In this document: in pieces, positions 1 to 7,940 of the stretch | How positions within the stretch are numbered: the stretch's first letter is position 1 | Layout of the letters: every line of letters begins with the position of its first letter | The notes under the pieces: model-generated | What the model saw: the letters and a program-made list of their open reading frames with translations, nothing else | Told to the model about the DNA's origin: nothing | Databases searched by the model: none | From: Nocardia vulneris | GTDB taxonomy: Bacteria > Actinomycetota > Actinomycetes > Mycobacteriales > Mycobacteriaceae | Reading direction: 5' to 3' | Assembly: GCF_001613425.1 (NCBI RefSeq) | Contig: NZ_BDCI01000047.1 | Location: forward strand, 1-64,000 | DNA: 64,000 nt | Translations under genes and position numbers: made by a program

Positions 1-172
1 GCACTCCTCACCACCATGCCAGGTAGGTATATAAATATATAGTAACTGCCTACGCGGCGGAGGCAAGTCCGAGTTCGCGGTAGCTTCGTGTCGCTCTTGA
101 GGTCTCGTCGCCCGTGCTCTACCTTGACCCGAGGGCTCGTTCACTATCCGAAACCAGAGGAGATCCCCCGTC

Positions 173-886
173 ATGGGTGAAGTGGATGCCGCGGCGATGG
201 AACCGATGTGGCCCCAGGGCGCGAGCGACGAATACATCACGGCCCGTATCGAACTGGCGAAAGCCGAACGCACGCTACGCGATCAGATCGAGGCGGTGGC
301 CGCCGCCCGCCGGGAGATGCCGGCCGGACGCACCCTCGACGACTACGCCTTCGCCGAGGGACCGGCCGACCTCGGCAGGCCCGGACCGCTCCGGACCACG
401 AGACTGCGGGAGCTGTTCGGCGAGCACGACACCCTCGTCGTCTACCACTTGATGTTCCATCCGGACGACGACGCGGCGTGCCCGATGTGCTCGCTGTGGG
501 TCGACGGATTCCAGGGCGTCGCCCATCATCTGGGCCAGCGCACCAGCTTCGCCGTCATCGCCAAGGCCCCGCTGCCGAAACTGCGCGGCTGGGCGTTGCG
601 CCGCGGCTGGGACGGCCTGCGCATCCTCTCCAGCCACGACACCACCTTCAACGCCGACCTGAACGCCGAACGGCCCGACGGCGATCAGCGCCCGATGATC
701 AGCGTCTTCACCGCCGAGGGCGACCAGGTGCGTCACTTCTACACCCTGCCCGCCAACTTCCTCGACGACGCCCAACGCGGCATCGACCTGCTGTCCCCGG
801 TCTGGAACATCCTCGACCTGCTGCCCGCCGGGCGCGGTGAGTGGTACGCCGAGAACGACTACGCCGGGCGTGCGCGCCAGGCCTGA
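173..886 (+). CDS. DUF899 family thioredoxin-like protein
   Basis: A 237-residue protein resembling the DUF899 family of thioredoxin-fold proteins. The N-terminal third is a charged helical stretch. A core follows with the segment CPMCSLWVDGF, where a Cys-x-x-Cys pair sits near residues 104-107, then predicted beta strands and a C-terminal WYAENDYAGR segment typical of the family. Family members are cytosolic and usually uncharacterised; a redox role is inferred only from the fold. The ATG is preceded by GAGGAG at about 10 bases. The gene is convergent with the SRPBCC gene, only 33 bases apart. A TATAGT box at 38-43 in an AT-rich patch could be its promoter. Confidence 0.85.
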   Translation: MGEVDAAAMEPMWPQGASDEYITARIELAKAERTLRDQIEAVAAARREMPAGRTLDDYAFAEGPADLGRPGPLRTTRLRELFGEHDTLVVYHLMFHPDDDAACPMCSLWVDGFQGVAHHLGQRTSFAVIAKAPLPKLRGWALRRGWDGLRILSSHDTTFNADLNAERPDGDQRPMISVFTAEGDQVRHFYTLPANFLDDAQRGIDLLSPVWNILDLLPAGRGEWYAENDYAGRARQA

Positions 887-919
887 GCGGCCGACGATCT
901 CGCAGCGTCCGACTGGTTC

Positions 920-1789
920 TCAGGCAGGTTCCGGGAAGTCCCGAATGACCGGAGTCCAAGCATCTCCCAGTTCGTTCAGGCGGCGGATCTCGGCCAAGGC
1001 GGCGAACCAACCGGCCTCGTGCTGGGCAGCGTTGTCGAGTTCGGTGTCGGTGTAACCGCTTTGGACGAAGGTGAGGCGGGTGCCGCCGTCGGTGCCGTCC
1101 AACTGCCAGGTGACGATCGAGCCTTCGCTGTCGGCGAGGGTGATCCGGCGGTCGGGCTCGAATTCGGTTACTTCGCCATCGATACCCAGGGTGGCGCGGC
1201 CGCCGACCCGGGGTTCGAGTTCCACACCGGGGGCGCCGAACCACCGTTGGATCTGCGCGGGCTCGATCAGCGAGGCGAACACCTGCTCGGGCGGTGCGGC
1301 GATGCTGATCTCGGCCCGGATCTCGGTGCTGCGGCCAGGGCCGAAGTCGGCCGCAGGCGTCAGTTCGGTTCTGCCGTCCAGGTATTCGGTCAGGCGGGCC
1401 AGCGCGAGCGGCCAGAACACGTGCATCGCGTGCCTGCCGTCGCGGCGGCCCGGCGGATCCATCAGTTCTTCCAGCGTCGGCAGCCCGTCGTGGGTCAACC
1501 GCAGCACAGTGGCGGCGCCCGTATCTGCGAGCCGCAGCTCGACTTCGGTCTTCGCACCGTCCAGAACCCAAATGAACGCCAATGATTCGGACCCGGCGGT
1601 CGCGCTCTCTTGGTGCGGTTCGTCGCCCTGCGGGGTGGTCGATCCCCAGAACTCGTATCGGCCGGCATCGAGATCGACCTCGGCGTGCTCGGCCAGCCAC
1701 CGGGTGAGCCGTGCGGGATCCGTCAGAGCCCGGTACGCCTCGTCTCGGCCTACGGAAAGCTCGGTTTCGACACGCAATTGATCACTCAT
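920..1789 (-). CDS. SRPBCC (AHSA1-like) protein with two START-like domains
   Basis: A 289-residue protein made of two tandem SRPBCC/AHSA1-type domains, each beginning with a beta strand and a helix of the kind VGRDEAYRALTDPARLTRW (first copy) and IAAPPEQVFASLIEPAQIQRW (second copy). Such proteins bind hydrophobic ligands or act as Hsp90-activator-like proteins; no catalytic role can be assigned. The ATG at 1789 is chosen because AAGGAG lies 5 bases before it; a further in-frame ATG at 1804 lacks this spacing. It overlaps the end of the upstream ArsR gene by 8 bases, so the two are almost certainly co-transcribed, as is common for ArsR/SRPBCC pairs in actinomycetes. Confidence 0.85.
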   Translation of the reverse strand: MSDQLRVETELSVGRDEAYRALTDPARLTRWLAEHAEVDLDAGRYEFWGSTTPQGDEPHQESATAGSESLAFIWVLDGAKTEVELRLADTGAATVLRLTHDGLPTLEELMDPPGRRDGRHAMHVFWPLALARLTEYLDGRTELTPAADFGPGRSTEIRAEISIAAPPEQVFASLIEPAQIQRWFGAPGVELEPRVGGRATLGIDGEVTEFEPDRRITLADSEGSIVTWQLDGTDGGTRLTFVQSGYTDTELDNAAQHEAGWFAALAEIRRLNELGDAWTPVIRDFPEPA

Positions 1790-2345
1790 CGGGTTCTCCT
1801 TCATCTTCGTGTGGATAACAGGCGACCGCGAGGCGAAAGGTCTCGCCCTGGCCGGCGCCGTGCCGGGTGAACAACTCCTGCAGCACGGTGCGCAACTCGT
1901 CGAAAAAGGCTTGCCGGTGGCCGGGTTCGAGCCGGATCTGTCCCGAGACCCCGAGTGTCGGGACCGGACCGTCCACCGGGGACAACGCGCCCAGCTCGCT
2001 CTGCACGTGCTCGACCAGGTCGAGCAGATAACCCAGGCTGAACTCGTCGCGCACCCGGCGTCGTTCGGCCGGGACCAGTCGCGGCGACACCCAATACGAC
2101 CGCGCCACGGCCTGATAGACGCCCTCGCGGATCCCGTTCACGGGCCGCTCCGCGACCCGCTCGACCAGCCCGGCCGCCACCAGCTTCTTGACGTGATAAG
2201 AGACCCGCTGCGTCGATTGCCCCAGCACCTGCCCCACCTCCGGGCACGACCGCGGCTGCGCGAGCTGCTGCAAGACGTCGACCCGCTGCGGCTTGAACAG
2301 CACCTCGGCCTGCGCGATCGAGTCGACGTACAAAAGTTCTTTCAC
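1782..2345 (-). CDS. ArsR-type winged-helix transcriptional regulator
   Basis: A 187-residue regulator. Residues about 15-75 form a winged helix: a QRVDVLQQLAQPRSCPEVGQ segment, a recognition helix STQRVSYHVKKLVAAGLVE, then the wing. The rest is a helical ligand or dimerisation region. It has no obvious metal-binding Cys cluster, so it is not a classical arsenic sensor. The start is GTG with no Shine-Dalgarno sequence. A TACTGT box lies 5 bases before it on the coding strand, so a leaderless transcript is likely. It is the first gene of a two-gene operon with the SRPBCC protein and probably controls that operon. Confidence 0.8.
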   Translation of the reverse strand: MKELLYVDSIAQAEVLFKPQRVDVLQQLAQPRSCPEVGQVLGQSTQRVSYHVKKLVAAGLVERVAERPVNGIREGVYQAVARSYWVSPRLVPAERRRVRDEFSLGYLLDLVEHVQSELGALSPVDGPVPTLGVSGQIRLEPGHRQAFFDELRTVLQELFTRHGAGQGETFRLAVACYPHEDEGEPDE

Positions 2346-2567
2346 GAGAAACAGTATTTGTATGTCGCCGCGCTGTTGTCAATCCCCTTACGGCACCCAG
2401 ACCACGGATCTCCGCCCGCGACACGTCGGCGGCTGTGGGCTGGTGTCCGCCCGGCCGCGCTGAACGATCGATCTTTGTTCCGTTCCACGGAACGTCGGCT
2501 GGAAAGCGGGGGCCGCACGCCGTGCAATCGAAAGACCTTAACCGAGAGCAGAGTTGGGAGCTCGAGC

Positions 2568-3566
2568 GTGATTTCCGACAACCTGTACCGCACCACCCAG
2601 GAACACCGAGCAGGCGCGGGGAGCGCACACGGCAAGATCATCCTGCTCGGTGAGCACATGGTGGTGTACGGCATGCCGGCCATCGCGGTACCGATGCCCG
2701 AGCTCCGCGCGCACGCCACCGCGTACGGTCGCGCGGCGGCCGGCTCCCCCGCCGCGGACGCGGTGCTCGACGCCCAACGCTCGCGCAGCCACCTCGTGCA
2801 CGTCGACCCGCGTTCCGACGGCCGGTCGGCAGACAGCGTCGAGGTGGCCGCACACGCGTTCATGCGGCTGGTGGGTTACACGGAGCGCGGCGTCGACCTC
2901 GTCCTGCGCTGTGCGATACCGCCCGGCCGGGGCCTCGGCGCCAGCGCCGCGTGCGCCGTCGCGGCCGTACGGGCGCTCGCCGAGCATCTCGAATGCACGC
3001 TGACACCGGAGATCTTGCACCGCGCGGTACAGCACGGCGAAGACATGGCCCACGGCACCGCGAGCGGCATCGACGCGGTCGCCTGTATGGCAGCGGGACC
3101 GGTCTGGTTCGAATCGGGCTGGGTACAACCGCTTTCGGGACCGGCGCGGGCCCGCATCGTGGTCGCCGATACCGGGATCACGGGCAGCACCAAGGCCGCG
3201 GTCACCCAGGTCCGCACCCAGCTCGCCAGCGAGATCAACCAGGCACGAACACATTTGATCAACGCCGCGGCGCTGACGCGGATGGCGGCCGAAGACCTCG
3301 CCGCGGGCCGCATAGCCGAGTTGGGCAAGCACTGCACCGCGTTCCACGCCATGCTGTGTGAAATCGGTGTCAGCTGCGGCGCACTCGATCGGCTGGTCGC
3401 CGCCGCGATCGAGGCAGGCGCAGCGGGCGCGAAACTGACCGGCGGCGGCCTGGGCGGCTGCATGATCGCGCTGGCCGAGGACGACGAGCAAGCCGTCACC
3501 GTCCGCACGGCGCTGCAACAGGCCGGCGCCGTGCGCACCTGGACCATTCCACTCGGACGCCGATAA
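2568..3566 (+). CDS. Mevalonate-kinase-like GHMP kinase
   Basis: A 332-residue kinase with all three GHMP signatures: HGKIILLGEHMVVYG near residue 17, the phosphate-binding loop PPGRGLGASAACAVAA near residue 118, and KLTGGGLGGCMIAL near residue 290. This order and the HGKIILLGEH start are those of mevalonate kinase, which phosphorylates mevalonate with ATP in the cytosol. The start is the GTG at 2568, preceded by GGGAG at 7 bases; an open frame continues far upstream, but that part reads as the antisense of the ArsR gene. No other mevalonate-pathway gene is in this window, so substrate and pathway remain open. Confidence 0.8.
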   Translation: MISDNLYRTTQEHRAGAGSAHGKIILLGEHMVVYGMPAIAVPMPELRAHATAYGRAAAGSPAADAVLDAQRSRSHLVHVDPRSDGRSADSVEVAAHAFMRLVGYTERGVDLVLRCAIPPGRGLGASAACAVAAVRALAEHLECTLTPEILHRAVQHGEDMAHGTASGIDAVACMAAGPVWFESGWVQPLSGPARARIVVADTGITGSTKAAVTQVRTQLASEINQARTHLINAAALTRMAAEDLAAGRIAELGKHCTAFHAMLCEIGVSCGALDRLVAAAIEAGAAGAKLTGGGLGGCMIALAEDDEQAVTVRTALQQAGAVRTWTIPLGRR

Positions 3567-3921
3567 CGCCCGCGCCGCAGCACTTCCCCGACCCGACATC
3601 GGACGAGCGATCGCCGGGTTGTCCAGCACCACCGCGAAGTGATCGCTACTCCGGCCCGTCCTCGCTACCGGTCGCCGAACCGTAGCCGAATCGCAGTTGG
3701 ACAAGCGATCACCAGGTAATGATTGCGGCATCGGCCGAGAGCCCTCCGCCACCATTACCTGATGATCAACCGTCCAGGCTGCTCTACGCGTGCGACGGCG
3801 GATTGCCTGGGATCTGTGGGTTCGCTGAGAGATCGCCGACTAGGTCGATACATGCATACTTTCGCATATATTGTGGGGGCGCGGGGCCGCTCGATGGCCC
3901 TCCCGATCGAAAGGAACGAGC
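3567..3921. other. Intergenic region with spaced inverted repeat
   Basis: About 355 bases without a convincing gene. CAGGTAAT and ATTACCTG form an inverted pair roughly 35 bases apart near 3713-3763. GCGATCGCC- and GCGATCACC-like words recur between 3607 and 3712. A promoter for the short antitoxin-like gene downstream probably lies near its 3' end. No RNA gene was recognised. Confidence 0.4.
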
Positions 3922-4119
3922 ATGGCATCGACGCTGGCGAGAATCTTCGCAATGACCAAGGGCGGCAAGGTGAACAGCGCGACCGTCAAGTCGGCGATCC
4001 GCGCCAACGAGGGCACGATCAAGCGTGCGACCGACCTCCTCGACGCGCGGACCGCCGGGCGCTACCGCGGCAAGCTCGACAAACTTCAGCAGTCGGCGAC
4101 GAAGTGGGCAAACCGATAG
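3922..4119 (+). CDS. Short MT0933/Rv0909-type antitoxin-like protein
   Basis: A 65-residue basic protein. Its second half (a helix with LLDARTAGRYRGKLDKLQQS) resembles the MT0933 antitoxin family (PF14013), whose members end with a GGKY-x-x-K/Q-x-D-K segment; here the equivalent is AGRYRGKLDK. In mycobacteria such proteins pair with an SRPBCC-like toxin. No partner toxin follows here, since the next genes are a 42-residue ORF and an IclR regulator, so a toxin-antitoxin role is inference. The ATG at 3922 has AAGGA at 7 bases. Confidence 0.6.
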   Translation: MASTLARIFAMTKGGKVNSATVKSAIRANEGTIKRATDLLDARTAGRYRGKLDKLQQSATKWANR

Positions 4120-4264
4120 TTTCCCGGCCCGGAGCGGCCGATTCGGCCGAACGACGTTCTGCACCCAGCGCGTGCAAACTCCGGGCAGGGGGTTACGGCA
4201 CAGATCTTCCTGAGTAGGTTCGGGCTCGGCGGGCTCGGAAGTAGTTGCCACAAGGGAGTGATCG

Positions 4265-4393
4265 ATGTCCATCATGCCGCGGTATCCACGCCCGCTCGTG
4301 CGCGAGAGCGAAACCCAGGTCGAAGTGCCGGAGGCGGCAACCGAGCGGGGAACTCCCCCGGCTCGGCCGTACGAGCTCCGGTGCGATGTCTGA
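4265..4393 (+). CDS. Small 42-residue ORF overlapping the IclR gene
   Basis: A short reading frame beginning MSIMPRYPRPLVRESETQVE and ending PYELRCDV. It has GGGAG 7 bases before the ATG, and nearly every third position is G or C, so it looks translated. Its stop (TGA at 4391-4393) lies just past the IclR start (ATG at 4386), an overlap that suggests translational coupling. It is rich in Pro, Arg and Glu, has no membrane segment, and ends in a Cys-Asp-Val tail. I do not recognise the family. A leader-like or ribosomally made peptide precursor is possible, but there is no modification enzyme nearby to support that. Confidence 0.55.
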   Translation: MSIMPRYPRPLVRESETQVEVPEAATERGTPPARPYELRCDV

Positions 4394-5180
4394 GCAGCCG
4401 GAGGGCCTCGTCGCCCGATCCGCTCGCCTGCTGGATCTGCTCGGCGATCAGGTCGAACCGGTCAGCCCCGCCGACCTCGCGCGCCGCGCCGAGTTGCCCA
4501 AGACCACGGTGTGGCGACTGATCAGGGTCCTGTGTGCCAACGGGCTGATCGAGCAGCAGGGGCCCGGTTACGTCGTCGGGCAGCGTTTGATGCGCATCGC
4601 CGTGCCGCCGCCGGAGAACCGAGATCTGTTGCGCGCGGCGGCCGTACCGTTCCTGGTCGATTTGCACATACGCACCGGGGCGACGGTGTCACTCGGTGTC
4701 CTGGCCGGCTCCCAGGTGCGGTACACGGAGCGGATCTACGGGCACGCCGCGGCGCGGACACCGTCGTTCGGTCAGACCTTCGCGCCGGTGCACTGCACCG
4801 CGATCGGCAAGGTCCTGCTGGCGTACGCCCTCGATCAGCCCGCCGAACTCCTGCGGGCCAAGTGCTTCGACCAGCTGACGCCGCGCACGATCACCGATGG
4901 CGCGGACCTGAAATCGCATCTCGCCCGCGCGCGCAGTTCCGGAATCGCCACCAGCGACGAGGAATTCACTCGCGGCGTGCGCTGCGTGGCGACGCCGGTG
5001 ATGGATTGGCGACGCCGTCCCGTCGCGGCGATCGCGATCGGCGATTCCGTCGCGCGGTTCGACATCGACAGCGCGTGCGCGCTGATCCGCCGGACGGCGT
5101 TCGCGGTGTCGGTCGCGCTGCGAACCGGCACGCACAGCGGGCGCACGGAGCCCATCACGCGCGCGCATCGGTATCGGTGA
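4386..5180 (+). CDS. IclR-family transcriptional regulator
   Basis: A 264-residue IclR regulator. The N-terminal winged helix (residues about 5-60) includes LARRAELPKTTVWRLIRVL. The C-terminal effector-binding domain shows the family landmarks: TGATVSLGVLAG, a PVHCTAIGKVLLAY segment and DEEFTRGVRCVATPV. The ATG at 4386 is preferred over a start 47 codons upstream because that extension is the out-of-frame copy of the small coupled ORF. Effectors of this family are usually small aromatic or organic acids; the ligand here is unknown. Confidence 0.85.
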   Translation: MSEQPEGLVARSARLLDLLGDQVEPVSPADLARRAELPKTTVWRLIRVLCANGLIEQQGPGYVVGQRLMRIAVPPPENRDLLRAAAVPFLVDLHIRTGATVSLGVLAGSQVRYTERIYGHAAARTPSFGQTFAPVHCTAIGKVLLAYALDQPAELLRAKCFDQLTPRTITDGADLKSHLARARSSGIATSDEEFTRGVRCVATPVMDWRRRPVAAIAIGDSVARFDIDSACALIRRTAFAVSVALRTGTHSGRTEPITRAHRYR

Positions 5181-5340
5181 GCAGTTCGCGCCCCACGTTT
5201 CGCACTGTCCCGTGGCCGCGGCGCTGATCAGCACGGTCGAGTCGCACGTTCCGCGCTGCCTCATGGCCGCAGCACTGATCAGCACGGTCGAGTCGCACGT
5301 TCCGCGCTGCCTCATGGCCGCAGCACTGATCAGCACGGGC
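5181..5340. repeat. 51-bp tandem repeat, about three copies
   Basis: A tandem array directly after the IclR stop. The unit is 51 bp (17 codons) and includes GCACTGATCAGCACGGTCGA followed by GTCGCACGTTCCGCGCTGCC. The second copy is essentially exact, the first is diverged, and the third stops after GATCAGCACG. Read in the plus frame it would give MAAALISTVESHVPRCL units, but there is no ribosome binding site and no continuing family. Function unknown. The spacing and lack of unique spacers exclude a CRISPR array. Confidence 0.8.
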
Positions 5341-5690
5341 GATACGTTCTACCAGCGTCGATTATCAACAGCGACAGCTACGTACCTCAGCATTCCGATC
5401 CAGATAATCCGCCGTCGTTCAGCGATCCTGCCGCACCCGGCCGATCAGGTAATGGTCCGACACCGGGTCGCCGAGGTCGACGAGCGAGCGTCTTGTGCGT
5501 GCGCGGATCGCCCAAAGGGGCACGGACGCTGCCGATCTCGGTCGTACCGAGCATCCGGCAGAACGGAACCGGTACCGCCGGGTCGGCCGAGCCATCGGGG
5601 GGCGGACGCCACTGCGCGCGGAGCCCGCCGGACCGCGCCCGACCGCGCCACCGCTGGGCCCGCGCCAAATCGCGGCTGCGGCCTGGCGCG
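5341..5690. other. Intergenic region, nothing recognised
   Basis: About 350 bases between the tandem repeat and the small duplication at the end of the GntR gene. No reading frame has coding-like third positions, and no RNA gene or mobile element was recognised. Confidence 0.4.
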
Positions 5691-5744
5691 CTCAGGCCGA
5701 GAGATGGGCGAGCAGTGCTCAGGCCGAGAGGTGGGCGAGCAGAC
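5691..5744. repeat. 27-bp duplication covering the GntR gene end
   Basis: The last nine codons of the GntR gene, including its stop, are repeated once immediately downstream with a period of 27 bp; both copies contain CTCAGGCCGAGAG. Only the copy at 5719-5744 is translated; the other lies after the stop. Confidence 0.75.
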
Positions 5745-6390
5745 TGCGTCGAGCCGAATCCACGTGCTCCTCGGCGCAGCACGCCAGCGTGTCACGATCA
5801 CCGGACCGCAGCAGCTCGGCCAGCTCACGATGCTCATCGATCACCCGGTCCCGATAGTGCTCGTATCCCGCTGCGACACGGTGCGTTTGGAACAGATAGA
5901 CCTGCGATCGCACGGCCTGCCACGCTTGGCTGAGCCGCTGGTTTCCGGCGGCGGCGTAGATCTGGTCGTGGAATGCGATGTCGAGAGCGAGCAGTCGCGG
6001 CCCGGATGCCGCACCGGCGATCTCGGCCGCCATCGCCTCGACCAGGTCGTCGAGCGGGGCGAGCTGCTCCGGACTCGCGGTGGCCTGGGCACTGATCGCG
6101 GCCAGCCGGTCCAGTGCACCGCGGACCGCGTAGACCTCCTCGATGTCCTGTGGCGTGACCTCGATGACGGCGGTGCCGCGATGCCAGCCGCTGCGGATCA
6201 AGCCCTCACGCTGCAGCAGGGCCAGACCCTCGCGGACCGATCCGCGGCTGACGCCGAGTGCGGCGGCGAGTTCGACCTCGCGCAGCGGCGCACCGGGCAC
6301 GATATCGCCGGCGAAGATCGCATCGCGGATGACGTCGGCGGCTTCGTTCGCGAGCCCGCGACGTGCCGCCTTGGGCAGCGGTAAGTTCAT
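5719..6390 (-). CDS. GntR/FadR-type transcriptional regulator
   Basis: A 223-residue regulator. Residues about 10-75 form the GntR winged helix (LREVELAAALGVSRGSVREG then LQREGLI). The C-terminal all-helical FCD-type domain carries the Asp and His residues usual for metal or acid ligand binding: ALDIAFHDQI and a later DRVIDEHREL. It is divergent from a VOC-SDR pair, so it probably represses that pair and itself. Its ATG lies inside a 26-bp palindrome, so bound regulator would cover its own start. No Shine-Dalgarno sequence is seen. Confidence 0.85.
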   Translation of the reverse strand: MNLPLPKAARRGLANEAADVIRDAIFAGDIVPGAPLREVELAAALGVSRGSVREGLALLQREGLIRSGWHRGTAVIEVTPQDIEEVYAVRGALDRLAAISAQATASPEQLAPLDDLVEAMAAEIAGAASGPRLLALDIAFHDQIYAAAGNQRLSQAWQAVRSQVYLFQTHRVAAGYEHYRDRVIDEHRELAELLRSGDRDTLACCAEEHVDSARRSLLAHLSA

Positions 6391-6414
6391 GTCCCAATGT
6401 TGACATTAGGACAT
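6389..6414. promoter_or_regulatory. Probable GntR operator palindrome
   Basis: A 26-bp near-perfect palindrome with outer arms ATGTCC and GGACAT and inner arms AATGT and ACATT. Eleven of 13 base pairs match. It overlaps the start codon of the divergent GntR gene and lies 50 bases upstream of the VOC gene start. Position and symmetry fit an autoregulatory GntR site. Confidence 0.7.
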
Positions 6415-6463
6415 GGGGCGGAGCAAGCTGAAAGCCAGATTGCAGGAAGAAGGAGTGCTGACC

Positions 6464-6886
6464 ATGCCAACCCGTCCCGCCATGCATTTGGCAATCCCGG
6501 TCGATGATCTGGACGCCGCCCGCCGCTTCTACGGAGACGTCCTCGGCCTCGAACAAGGGCGCAGCAGCGACCACTGGATCGACTGGAACCTGCACGGCCA
6601 CCAGTTGGTGACCCATCTGGCGACGGGTGAGATCACCGCACAGGGCCTGAGCGAGGTCGACGGACATCACGTGCCGGTGCCCCACTTCGGACTACTCCTG
6701 CCGGCGAACGACTTTCACGCCCTGGCCGCGCAGCTTCGCACGGCCGGTGTGGAATTCGTGATCGAGCCGTACCTGCGATTCCCCGGTCGACCGGCGGAAC
6801 AGTGGACGATGTTCTTCCGGGATCCAGCCGGAAATGCGCTGGAGTTCAAGGCGTTCGCCGATGAGGCACAGGTGTTCGCGCGATGA
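6464..6886 (+). CDS. VOC (glyoxalase/dioxygenase superfamily) protein
   Basis: A 140-residue vicinal-oxygen-chelate protein. It has the opening HLAIPVDDLDAARRFYGDVL and the closing FFRDPAGNALEFKAF. Likely metal ligands are the early His, the central His in VPHFGLLL and the late Glu in LEFK. It is a single-domain fold that would dimerise; substrate unknown. ATG at 6464 has AAGGAG at 8 bases, better than an upstream start at 6413 that would fall inside the GntR operator. Its last bases overlap the SDR start (ATGA), so the two form an operon. Confidence 0.8.
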   Translation: MPTRPAMHLAIPVDDLDAARRFYGDVLGLEQGRSSDHWIDWNLHGHQLVTHLATGEITAQGLSEVDGHHVPVPHFGLLLPANDFHALAAQLRTAGVEFVIEPYLRFPGRPAEQWTMFFRDPAGNALEFKAFADEAQVFAR

Positions 6887-7644
6887 GACGAGTCTTGGTG
6901 ACCGGGGCGTCGCGCGGGATCGGCCGGGCGGTAGCGGTGGCCTTCGCCGAGAACGGCGATCGCGTGGCGGTGCACTACGGCAGGGACGCCGACGCCGCGG
7001 CACAAACTCTGCGGCTGTTGCCCGGCACGGGGCACACCATGATCACCGGCGACCTCGGTGCTCCGGAGACCGCTCGACAGGTGGTCGAGGCGGCTGTGGA
7101 CGCGCTCGGCGGCATCGACATCCTGGTCAACAATGCCGCCGTCGCTACCTCGGCCACCACCCGGCACGCGGTCGCCGAGGTCGATTTCGGGCAGTGGCAA
7201 CAGATTTGGCAACAGATGCTCGATGTCAACCTGCTCGGCGCGGTGCACCTGACGTATGGGGTCGCCCGGCATCTGATCGACCGCGGCGCGCCCGGCCGCA
7301 TCATCAACATCGGCTCACGCGGCGCGTTCCGGGGCGAACCCGAATTTCCCGCCTACGCGGCGAGCAAGGCAGCGCTGCACGCATTCGGCCAGTCCATGGC
7401 GATCGCACTCGCACCCCATGACATCGCGGTGACCTCCGTCGCGCCCGGCTTCATCAGCACCGAGCGCCAAGAAGCGAAACTCGCGAGCGACGCGGGTGAC
7501 GAGGTCCGCGCCCAGAGCCCGTTCGGCCGAGTCGGCACCCCGGACGAAGTCGCCGCCGCCGTGCGCTACCTCGCCTCCCCCGACGCCGCCTGGGCCTCGG
7601 GCACAATCCTGGATCTGAACGGCGCGTCCTACCTACGCAGCTGA
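6883..7644 (+). CDS. SDR-family oxidoreductase
   Basis: A 253-residue classical short-chain dehydrogenase/reductase. It shows the NAD(P) motif TGASRGIG at residues 7-14, NNAAVA near residue 85, an active-site Ser in IINIGSRGAF and the YAASK catalytic pair, then the C-terminal PGFIST and DLNGASY segments. An Arg directly in the TGASRGIG loop is compatible with NADPH use. It is co-transcribed with the VOC gene through a 4-base overlap and is probably under the divergent GntR regulator. Confidence 0.9.
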   Translation: MRRVLVTGASRGIGRAVAVAFAENGDRVAVHYGRDADAAAQTLRLLPGTGHTMITGDLGAPETARQVVEAAVDALGGIDILVNNAAVATSATTRHAVAEVDFGQWQQIWQQMLDVNLLGAVHLTYGVARHLIDRGAPGRIINIGSRGAFRGEPEFPAYAASKAALHAFGQSMAIALAPHDIAVTSVAPGFISTERQEAKLASDAGDEVRAQSPFGRVGTPDEVAAAVRYLASPDAAWASGTILDLNGASYLRS

Positions 7645-7889
7645 ACACCAGGTAGCGGGCCGTCGCCTCGAGTCCGGTGGACGAGACGACGGCCAAGCCC
7701 CAGCTTGCTGCGGGCCGCACCAGCCCTCCCAGGACGCCGCGAGGCGCGGCAACGATGGGTAGCGACCGCGCCTCGCGCCGGCGCGGCGGATATCGCCATC
7801 GAACACGACACGGTCTGCCCGCCGCCGCAGGCGGCGTGCTGAGCACACTGCCGCTGCTCATGCAGCATCGACCCGCTCGTCGAACAGCC

Positions 7890-7924
7890 AAGCGCTGCCG
7901 GTCAAGTCATGACCGGCGGCGCTT
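7890..7924. terminator. Strong hairpin between convergent genes
   Basis: An inverted repeat with arms AAGCGC-GCCGGTCA and TGACCGGC-GCGCTT around a 5-base loop AGTCA. One mismatch in 15 pairs. It lies just past the stop of the exporter gene and some 245 bases past the SDR gene, a position suited to a bidirectional terminator. There is no T tract, as is common in actinomycetes. The preceding 245 bases (7645-7889) hold no recognised gene. Confidence 0.65.
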
Positions 7925-7940
7925 GCCATCGCAAGGCCGA

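Noticed and set aside
4245..4385. A 47-codon N-terminal extension of the IclR protein
   Set aside because: It is Cys/Arg-rich with no family match and is the shifted reading of the 42-residue ORF; the family start fits ATG at 4386.
5181..5340. CRISPR array
   Set aside because: The units are contiguous 51-bp repeats without unique spacers, and there are no cas genes.
5212..6384. Long plus-strand frame covering the tandem repeat and the GntR gene
   Set aside because: It is antisense to a clear GntR gene, and its start part is only the repeat; no ribosome binding site.
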